Shown here: positions 57,063-64,000 of the stretch, piece by piece
Layout of the letters: the number at the start of each line of letters is the position of its first letter
How positions within the stretch are numbered: position 1 is the stretch's first letter
Origin: Drechmeria coniospora
Taxonomy: Eukaryota; Ascomycota; Sordariomycetes; Hypocreales; Ophiocordycipitaceae
Direction of reading: 5' to 3'
DNA: 64,000 bases
Assembly (NCBI RefSeq): GCF_001625195.1
Contig: NC_054389.1
Span: forward strand, 3,778,520 to 3,842,519
Translations under genes and position numbers: made by a program
The notes under the pieces: generated by a model
Database searches by the model: none
The model's input: only the letters and a program-made list of their open reading frames with translations
What the model was told of the DNA's origin: nothing

Positions 57063-58829
57063 ATGCAGCCAGCCTTGCGACCGCCTGCGCCGTCCCGCAG
57101 CCTGCTCCGCTTCCTGCGCTCCCAGACCGAAGCCGCATTCTCTGGTGGGCGTGGTGCTGCGTTTGAGCCGTCGCCACGCTGTCGACGAGCAGCGATACGC
57201 CAGACCCCGACCTGTACGACAACACCGTGCGTGCGGCCGTCCAGGTTGCCTCTTGGAAGTCCGCCGCGGGCCCTCGGCAGCGCCGGCGCGAAGACGCCGA
57301 GGCTGAGGCTCGCCTTCTGCACCACCGCCGCTCTCCGAAAGCCCGAGACGGACCGGTTGAAGGCGGCGGGCGAGCCGACATGGCAGGAGAGATTGTGGGG
57401 AAGCACGGTCAAGAAGGGCGCGAAGCTGCTCAAACCAGACGACCTTCCGTCGCATGAAAATTTCGACAACTCGGGCTCGTCCATGTTCAACAGCCGGCGT
57501 GTCATGGCCGCCAAGGCGATGCTGGAGCCTCGACTGCGATGCACCGAGGTCGACGAAGACGGCAAGGTTATACTGGTAGACGGCGAGTTCAAAAAGACGG
57601 AGCTCATTGCCAAAGTAAGCAGTAGCAGCAGCGGACGGACGGACAGAGAGTCCGCCCACCGTCAAGCTTCCACCCCCCCTCGGGTGCCCCTATCTCCTCT
57701 CCCTGGCTGTCGGGGAGGTTTGCGAAGGAGGTTGCTGACGGTTCGAATAGTTTGGCCTGCTGCCCCGAGACCTGCGAAAGATCGACTCGTCCAACTTGCC
57801 TCACATCCTCGTCCGGCCGTCGGCCATTCTGCTCAACCTGCTGCATCTGAAGGTCCTCATCAAGCACAACCGCGTTCTCCTCTTCGACGTGTACGGCTCC
57901 AAGACGTCGTACCCGCAGTCGGCCTTCATGTACGACCTGCAGGGCAAGCTGCAGCAGAAGCCGTCCCAGGGCTCGAACGGGCTGCCCTACGAATTCCGCG
58001 CTCTCGAGGCCGTCCTGACTTCGGTCACGTCCGAGATGGAGGCCGACTTCGAAGCCGTGCGGGAGCCGGTGATGCAGATCCTCAGCGAGCTCGAGGACGA
58101 CATCGACAGGGAGCAGCTGCGCATCCTTCTCATCCTGTCCAAGCGCGTGAGCACGTTTGAGCAGAAGGCGAAGCTCGTCCGCGACGCCATCGAGGAGCTG
58201 CTCGAGGCAGACGACGACCTCGGCGACATGTACCTCACGGAGAAGCAGCACGACCTCTACAGGGGCACCGACGACCACACCGAGGTGGAGATGCTTCTCG
58301 AGTCGTACCACAAGCTCACCGACGAGATCGTGCAGGAGGCGGGCAATCTGGTGTCCGGAATCCGCAACACCGAGGAGATGTACGTACACGCACGCGCGCC
58401 CAGAGCGGGTGAAAGCTGACGGAGTCCAGCGTGCGCGCCATCCTCGACGCCAACCGCAACTCGCTCATGCTCTTGGAACTCAAGTTTAGCGTCGGCACGC
58501 TCGGCCTCGCCATGGGCACCTTCCTCGCCGGCCTCTACGGCATGAACCTCGAGAACTTCATCGAGGAGACCAACTGGGGCTTCAGCACCGTTACCGGCTT
58601 GTCGTCGGCCATCTCGCTCATCGTCTGCTGGTACGGACTGAGCAAGCTGCGCAAGGTGCAGCGGCTCAAGATGATGAGCAACGAGCGACCGCACATGCCG
58701 CGAGGGCTGTCGTACCGCGACGACGGCGCCCTCGGCCTGCTGGACTCGAGGAACAAGGAGATGCTGCGACGTGCGCACCTGCAGCGGGCCATGGCCACCA
58801 AGAAGAGCTGGTTTCCCTTTTGGAGGTGA
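57063..58829 (+). CDS. mrs2: Mitochondrial inner membrane magnesium channel Mrs2 (CorA family)
   Basis: Three exons (57063-57614, 57751-58379, 58430-58829) encode 526 residues. Mrs2 is a pentameric Mg2+ channel of the mitochondrial inner membrane, needed in yeast for group II intron splicing. The N-terminus MQPALRPPAPSRSLLRFLRS is Arg/Ser-rich and lacks acidic residues, as expected for a matrix-targeting presequence. The matrix domain includes RDLRKIDSSNLPHILVRPSAILLN, FEFRALEAVL-type sequence and ISELEDDIDREQLR-type coiled helix. TM1 ends in the GMN signature (G431-M432-N433, LYGMNLENF), followed by TM2 ISLIVCWYGL. The last splice gives NTEEI|VRAILDANRNSLMLLELKFS, matching the family. A GTG at 57060 is in frame, but ATG 57063 is the start. 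Confidence 0.94.
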
Positions 58830-59565
58830 GGGAGGATGGGGGGGGACGACGGCACACGTCGGGATGGAAGGAAGGGCGGATCCGGATATGATACCCCTGG
58901 GGAAAGACCATGCAGATTCGGCACTGTCTCGAGCGGAAAGCTACTTGTTCAGCCCATGGCATGGAAGTACGGCAGCCAGAGCGGCAGTTGTGTGAAAGGC
59001 AAGTATATCCCATCGACGACGACGACGATGCAGAACGCATGGAGGCGATGATGCTTCTCGGGCAAGTGAGGCCTCCCTGCCAACATTGTCACCGGCTGGT
59101 CGACGAAGCTCCGAGACTACAACACGTCACTGGGACCCTCCGTCCCGAGACAGGCGTAAAGGTTCCTGCATTAGAACACCATGCCTCGGAATGTTTGCCG
59201 TCACTTCTCTCCTCCGTATCGTAAACTTGCATGCTCTCAGGGTGGCTGAACGTCGAACGCAATGGATAGGTCGACGGAGGTTATGGCCCGGGTCCCCACA
59301 TACGTCAGGTGTGTCTGCACGGTGACGCCACCGGACCTGTTTGCCGCGCCCCCTTTCGGGGGCTGTCCCGGAAGGTGGAACCGTCAGTTACGGGCAGGCA
59401 CCCGCTGCCGGAGAGAATGCGCCGGTTGAGCGGGATCGACCTGCACACGATCCAACCTCTCACTCCTTTACCTTCACGGTTCGGCACGCGGGTAAGTAGA
59501 TTACAAGTCATTGCCGCGTTACTGCCTCCGTAATGGTGCTTTCTCTGCCACGTGTCAGGGGCGCG

Positions 59566-59573
59566 TGACGTCA
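59566..59573 (+). promoter_or_regulatory. Perfect cAMP-response element (TGACGTCA)
   Basis: The 8-base palindrome TGACGTCA, about 300 bases upstream of the small protein start and about 110 upstream of a TATA-like box. This is the consensus for ATF/CREB bZIP factors, which in fungi act below stress MAP kinases. Confidence 0.55.
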
Positions 59574-59676
59574 CGGGCCCAAGCAGCCAACCAGTCTAGA
59601 GCCTGTCAGAACCTTGTGAACCTTTTCAACCACCTTGTTGTTCAGGTTGGAGAGGAGGCAGGCGGGATGCAAAACG

Positions 59677-59686
59677 TATATTTAAG
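59677..59686 (+). promoter_or_regulatory. TATA-like box (TATATTTAAG)
   Basis: An A/T-rich TATATTTAAG, 186 bases upstream of the ATG at 59872, in otherwise GC-balanced sequence. It would allow a leader of about 150 bases. Confidence 0.5.
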
Positions 59687-59871
59687 AGGTGGTGCCTGTA
59701 ACCAGGTTACAGATCCAATGATGCCCATGCCCATTCTGCGCATCGAAGGACGATCCACACATCAGCACCAACCTACATCCCGTCCTCACCTTTGTTCTCC
59801 TCCCAGTCAAACACGAATATCTACGGAACAGAATCACAACTTTCGTCAACAGATAAAAGTGCACATCGATC

Positions 59872-60151
59872 ATGGGTGGCATACTATCCTGCGTAGGCAT
59901 CCTCGAGAGCCATCCATGCATCAGAACGCGGTTAACATGCTTCCACGCAGATCCAATCGGCCATGGCCACCATCGGCAGCTGTATCATGGCCGTCATCAG
60001 CGGCATCGGCGGTATCCTGCAGGCCATTATTAGCGGCATCGTCTCCTTCTGCGGCATCATCGTCTCTTTCGTCACATGTGGCTACTGCGGCCGTCGGCAT
60101 GGGGCTGGCGGCCGTCGCATGCATACGCGTACGCGTCGGAGCCGCATTTAG
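59872..60151 (+). CDS. Small (73-residue) hydrophobic protein with N-myristoylation-type start
   Basis: Two exons (59872-59892, 59951-60151) join in frame. The first encodes only MGGILSC, a classic N-myristoylation context (Gly2, Ser6) with an adjacent Cys7 suited to palmitoylation. The second gives IQSAMATIGSCIMAVISG, then GIGGILQAIISGIVSFCG, hydrophobic Ile/Gly-rich periodic helices, a CGYC pair, and a basic tail of Arg/His/Gly. I recall similar small proteins with MGGI starts and Arg-rich ends in other ascomycetes, but no function. The likely site is a membrane face, held by acyl chains and the hydrophobic repeats. The donor GTAGGC, a TTAACAT branch site and acceptor ACGCAG support the intron. 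Without splicing, an ATG at 59963 would start a shorter form lacking the lipid motif. Confidence 0.7.
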
Positions 60152-60385
60152 ACACCATATAGTCGTTGGACCAACGATGGCCAGCCGCTCAGTTGGGTCG
60201 TCTACGCCGGTTCGTGGACGGCTCGAGTCGCGGGTGGCATTTGAGGTGGCATTTCTGATACCCACTGGCGCTGGCTCGACATCGCTCAACAATACCCCCT
60301 TGGCATAAACTGTAGCAGTCACAAAACGAAATCGGATTGTTTCGATCGGTTCTCCGTTTATTCCTTCGTAAACTTTGTGCCCTGC

Positions 60386-63289
60386 CTAGTCTTCCTCCTC
60401 CATGACGTTGCGACGGAAGAAGCCGTCGATGGCCTTGGCTGCTGTCTTTCCCACCAGCGGCTCGAGCTCCTTTTCGTCCATGTTCGCCACCTCTCTCAAG
60501 TTCGTCGTCTCGAGCACGAGGTTCTTGATATTCTTCGGCGTCACGCCCGGAACGATGGCCAGCATCTCTTGCGGCTCTCGGTTAAAGGCCTGGTCCTCGG
60601 CCTGCATGTCCTTGTCGAGGCCGGCTTGCACCGCCGCGATCGGGTCCGGCTCGTCCTCCTGCGTCTTCAGCGACTCGAATATCTCGGCCGTCTGGTACGG
60701 CGACGACGACCAGATGATGCGCAGCTTCGGGAAGGCGAGCGTCAGGAGGACGAGCTTGGACTGGAGGTCGGACGAGACGTTGGTCGGCGCCACGCTGCTG
60801 AGGCTCCCGGACAGGTCGGCGAAGGGCTCGAGCGTGAAGGACTTGTTCTGGTCAAACTCGATCAGCAGCATCGGGCTGCGGTAGTGCTGAAACATCGTTT
60901 CCGCCTGGCTGTACAGCCGGCCGTCCTTGAAGGAGGAGATCAGGTCCGTCACCGACTTGCGCTCGACGCAGATGTTGGGCGACAGGATGTAGTCGCCGAC
61001 GGTGAGCATGCACGGGACGATGATCATCGACCGCCCGTGGAGCAGCGACGGCAGCGACGACCTAAACTCCCGCACGTCGACGACGACGCGTGGTGGTTGC
61101 GCCGTCGCCGCCAGCCGGCCGCCGCCAGCGATCCTCGTGTTGACGGTGCGGAGAAAGGCTTCCTGGGCATCCTCGGGGCCTTGGCCGTCGGCCGTCATGA
61201 CCAGCGACATGCTCGCCCGCTCGCGGATGAGCTTCGTGAACGCGTCCTTTTCGCGCCGGACGGAGGAGAGGTAGCGTTGCTCCTCGACGGATCCTCCGTA
61301 ATACATGAAGTAGACCCTCACATTTCTGTCGTTGTGCGACGACCGGTAGACCTCGACGCGACGGATGAAGGACGCGTCCGGTTCATACATGATGATGTAG
61401 CGCGGCTTGACCTCCTCCAGCACGTGCTCGTCCTGGTCCCCGTCGTATGCATGGACGACGACGAGGTCCTGGCAGTCGTAGAGGTGAAAGTAGTCCTCCA
61501 TATCCTCGAGCGGATCGGCACCACCAATCTCCGCCTTCTGCTGCGCCTCGGCCTCCGTCATCTGCACCTCGGCCAAGAGATCGGCAACCTCGGCGGGCTT
61601 CTCAAAGTACTGCGCGATCACTCCGTTCGCCGCTCGGCCGGCCGAGAGGGCCACGTTTCCGCCGCCTCGGACCCTCCGTCTCTTGCTCGGCGGTGCCCTG
61701 CCGGCGCGCGTGCCGTCTCCGTGTCCGGGCCGGCCGTCGACGGCGCTGTTGAGGGCCTTCTGGTTCTCCTGGAAGAGTGTGGCGCTGACTTGGGCAAACT
61801 GCTTCTTCCAGATGAGGTAGTTCCGAAGTCGCCTCCTCATGAAGAAGGCTGCCGACGGCTTGTGGGCTTCTTCTCCGTCGTCGTCGTCGTCGTCGACCGG
61901 ATGCTCCGTCGTCGGCTTCACATGCATCGTCTGCAAAAAGTCCCGCAGCTGCCTGCAAGTGTCGGTGTTCGAACACATCATCAGAATGGTCCCGCTCGAG
62001 TCGTCCCTCGTCGGGGGCTCAAAGTAGAGGTCTCGGTCAATCTCGTCCAGAACGTCTGCCAGGAGCGCCCACTTCGGAAGCTCCTCGAGCGCCGGTTCGA
62101 GGTGATCGATGCTGCCGGTTCGGGAGACGGTGCTCGGGTTGGCCGAGTAGACGCGCCTTCGGGCCGTGTCGAAGATGACCTGGGCGGCGTCGAGGAAGAG
62201 CCAGGGGGACTGGGATTGACGGGTCGAGCCAGGAGGGGGAGAGTGCGCGGCGTGAATGGTGTCGAGGTGCTGCAGGAAGGAGACGGCATCGTAGGTGAGA
62301 AGATTGTTGAGGAGGGCGCGGAGCACGGTGAGGTCGTTGACGATCTGCCGCGTCTTCCAGCTGACGCGATGCCAGTTGGGGTCCAGCTGGCGGCGAACGA
62401 TGACGTCAAAGTTCTTGAGCAAGGCGCTGTCGAGGTTCCAGTCGTCCATCTCGAGGCCCGTGCTCCCCTTCTTGAGCTCGTGGATGCTGACCTCGACGCA
62501 CTCCATGATGGCGTTTTGTATTTCCTTCATGGAATCCGTCATCGGGACCTCGAGCTCGATAACTTCGGCCTTTCTCTTTCCCTCGAGCGACTGGGCGACG
62601 GTGAGGTGGAACCGTGGCCACAGCGAGGCCTTTCTGAGGAACAAGTTTCGCATCATCGTCGCCAGGGGTGAGAAGCCGGCGGCAAAGGGGTCGGGGTTGT
62701 CGGAAAAGGCCTTGAGGAAGCCGACCTTGTTCTTCTGGCGGTAGACGCGAAGGATGAAGGCCTCGAGTGACGTGGCCACGACGCGGTCTGCGTGGAGGAG
62801 GACGAGACCGGTGATGGTGACGGGATCGAGAAGACCGGTGAGCAGGTCGACGACGAGGATGCGGGAGGTGATGCTGAAGATGCCCCCGGCGGCGTACATC
62901 TTCTCGCGGGCACCGACGGTTTGAAAGTCGGTATTCACAACGGTCAAGCCGCGGGCGTTGGGAGTCGCGCTGATGGCTGCGTGCTCGGCCAGGGCTTCGC
63001 CGATCCAGCCGTTTTCCCGTTCCTCGGCGCCGACGATGACGAGGAGATTGTTGCCGGCGGCATCGTACGAGTGGAGAAGGTTGGTGACGATGCGCATCTG
63101 GCCGAGGCCACGGGCGAGGATGACGAGCTCATCTTCGGACCGGAGTTCCTGGAAGAGGTTCTGCTGATACTCCTGTGGCGGGTTAGGGACGAATGGGCTT
63201 GGCCGGTGAATGGAACGAAGGATGGGTGGGCAGGATCCTACCAGGGGTAGCGAGAGCTTCACTGGTTGCGGCGCATTGCTTGCCGACAT
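60386..63289 (-). CDS. rad1: DNA repair endonuclease Rad1 (XPF/ERCC4 family)
   Basis: Two exons (63242-63289, 60386-63172) encode 944 residues. Rad1, with Rad10/ERCC1, cuts the 5' side of bulky lesions in nucleotide excision repair and trims flaps in recombination. The N-terminal helicase-like module (YQQNLFQELRSEDELVILAR, then RILVVDLLTGLLDP) lacks a Walker A, as in XPF. The nuclease core holds VVVDVREFRSSLPSLL and VGDYILSPNICVERKSVTDL, the GDx(n)ERKx3D signature, at about residue 750. The C-terminal helix-hairpin-helix pair (LAIVPGVTPKNIKNLV, ELEPLVGKTAAKAIDGFF) binds the partner and DNA. The linker contains an acidic run (DDDDDD) and a basic KRRRVRGG patch. The 69-nt intron is in frame and stop-free; splicing yields KLSLPL|EYQQNLFQEL, which matches the family, while retention would add 23 residues. 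Confidence 0.95.
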   Translation of the reverse strand: MSASNAPQPVKLSLPLVGSCPPILRSIHRPSPFVPNPPQEYQQNLFQELRSEDELVILARGLGQMRIVTNLLHSYDAAGNNLLVIVGAEERENGWIGEALAEHAAISATPNARGLTVVNTDFQTVGAREKMYAAGGIFSITSRILVVDLLTGLLDPVTITGLVLLHADRVVATSLEAFILRVYRQKNKVGFLKAFSDNPDPFAAGFSPLATMMRNLFLRKASLWPRFHLTVAQSLEGKRKAEVIELEVPMTDSMKEIQNAIMECVEVSIHELKKGSTGLEMDDWNLDSALLKNFDVIVRRQLDPNWHRVSWKTRQIVNDLTVLRALLNNLLTYDAVSFLQHLDTIHAAHSPPPGSTRQSQSPWLFLDAAQVIFDTARRRVYSANPSTVSRTGSIDHLEPALEELPKWALLADVLDEIDRDLYFEPPTRDDSSGTILMMCSNTDTCRQLRDFLQTMHVKPTTEHPVDDDDDDGEEAHKPSAAFFMRRRLRNYLIWKKQFAQVSATLFQENQKALNSAVDGRPGHGDGTRAGRAPPSKRRRVRGGGNVALSAGRAANGVIAQYFEKPAEVADLLAEVQMTEAEAQQKAEIGGADPLEDMEDYFHLYDCQDLVVVHAYDGDQDEHVLEEVKPRYIIMYEPDASFIRRVEVYRSSHNDRNVRVYFMYYGGSVEEQRYLSSVRREKDAFTKLIRERASMSLVMTADGQGPEDAQEAFLRTVNTRIAGGGRLAATAQPPRVVVDVREFRSSLPSLLHGRSMIIVPCMLTVGDYILSPNICVERKSVTDLISSFKDGRLYSQAETMFQHYRSPMLLIEFDQNKSFTLEPFADLSGSLSSVAPTNVSSDLQSKLVLLTLAFPKLRIIWSSSPYQTAEIFESLKTQEDEPDPIAAVQAGLDKDMQAEDQAFNREPQEMLAIVPGVTPKNIKNLVLETTNLREVANMDEKELEPLVGKTAAKAIDGFFRRNVMEEED

Positions 63290-64000
63290 GCAGGGCTCGC
63301 TTGTCGAGTTGAGATGGTCTTGTTGAGCAAGGCAAGGCGATGCTGGCAGGATGAAGCTAGCTTGGGAGTGCTGGGAGGTGCATGTAGCTATTCGGAGCAG
63401 TCGCTATCATTACAGCGCGCTTGCAGCAATCCTAGCGGGGAGCAAGGTACCCCTTAGGCTAATGATGAACGACGGCCCACTCTGACTGTACTGGCCTGGA
63501 CCTACTGTAGTTGCGAGTATGGTGACCCTGCAGGCACTAACCTCGGTCGTCATAGGGGACAGCACGAGCGCTGCGAGCACTGTAGGTGAAGAGCCACAGG
63601 AACGGCGTTGCAACCTGCTTCGATCTCAGTTGACCTACTAGGTATGTAGTTATGATTATTAGCACCGAGCACAAGTAAGATGCCAGTTCCTACCTACTAA
63701 CCTAGTATTCACTTGCCTCGCCTCTTGCCGGCCTGCTCGTTACTTGGGCTCACGGGCGGTTGCTCGATCTGAAGTCGGCCGGCCAGCATCCATGCACAGT
63801 AGGTTCAACTGTTCAGGCGAAGATGATGGCCTCAGTGTGAATGAATCATACATTGGCCGTGCAGTGCCTGCTTTGCCTCCATGACAAGTACGTACTGTGC
63901 AATCTGTACGTGTTTGCGGGTGCCTGCTCCGTGCCGTCATGTACCGGGCAGCTTCGGCGGAAACGTGACTCAAGCCAATACGTCATTCGTTGCACGTCAT
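63290..64000. other. Upstream flank of rad1 to the window end
   Basis: 711 bases with no gene I recognise. Weak GTAC words recur from about 63640 (for example CTACTAGGTATGTAG and AAGTACGTACTG), suggesting another island may begin near the right edge. Confidence 0.5.

Larger units (their letters stand above)
58830..59871. other. Intergenic region mrs2 / small acylated protein
   Basis: A 1.04-kb spacer. The left part is the mrs2 3' flank. The right part (from about 59340) has promoter-like elements of the small downstream gene: an inverted CCCCC/GGGGG pair (59349-59362) with stress-element-type CCCCT, a perfect CRE and a TATA-like box. No gene is seen. Confidence 0.55.

Noticed and set aside
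60377..62671. A 764-codon open frame on the plus strand
   Set aside because: It is the antisense shadow of rad1 and has no family signature.

Overview
The window is nuclear DNA of a filamentous ascomycete (Pezizomycotina, most likely a sordariomycete of the Hypocreales type). This follows from protein-coding genes broken by short GT...AG introns (mostly about 50-160 nt, some with a visible TAAC-type branch site), from the families present (Chs4/Skt5-type Sel1 protein, DASH Hsk3, Aim11, OPT transporter, PHO80-type cyclin) and from GC-rich coding regions. The species is not claimed. I saw no bacterial, organellar or viral genes, no tRNA or rRNA, no CRISPR array and no intact transposon.

Sixteen genes can be supported, with exon structures worked out by eye from reading frame, splice signals and family conservation. 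From left to right they are: a pantothenate kinase cut by the left edge (1-1525, +); an Aim11-like mitochondrial membrane protein (2196-2852, -); a 2OG-Fe(II) prolyl 4-hydroxylase-like oxygenase (3287-4217, +); a Chs4/Skt5-like chitin synthase activator with a CaaX end (6769-9681, +); an MFS transporter (12432-14975, +); Elongator subunit Elp6 (15744-16817, +); ribosomal protein eL37 (17398-17992, -); an OPT transporter (19002-21636, -). A gene desert of about 13.4 kb follows (21637-35088). Then come a ketopantoate-reductase-like protein with a long disordered tail (35089-37980, +), DASH subunit Hsk3 (39422-39853, +), RNase P subunit Rpr2/Rpp21 (40172-40753, -), the RNA helicase Sub2 (41510-43513, +), a second gene-poor stretch (43514-51369), a PHO80-type cyclin (51370-53372, +), an F-box-like protein (54775-55872, -), the mitochondrial Mg2+ channel Mrs2 (57063-58829, +), a 73-residue acylation-motif protein (59872-60151, +) and the XPF-family nuclease Rad1 (60386-63289, -).

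Most of these are housekeeping genes and they do not form an operon or a recognisable biosynthetic cluster. Several pairs share divergent promoters (Aim11 / oxygenase, Rpr2 / Sub2, F-box-like / Mrs2) or lie tail to tail (Elp6 / eL37, Hsk3 / Rpr2, the small protein / Rad1).

The most unusual feature is intergenic. Long tracts between genes are packed with the palindromic tetramer GTAC, arranged into variants of a palindromic word (GTACGGAGTA / TACTCCGTAC) together with ACATGTAC, TACTGTAC, AAGTACTTAC and CCTAGGTA. These islands stop at gene borders, and I did not see the word in the introns of the assigned genes. They are densest in the 25-33 kb desert and contain several near-perfect hairpins. 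Other points of interest are the myristoylation-type exon of the 73-residue protein with a CRE in its promoter, a 4-nt first coding exon and Tbf1/Cbf1-like promoter sites in eL37, and catalytic residues missing from the ketopantoate-reductase-like protein.
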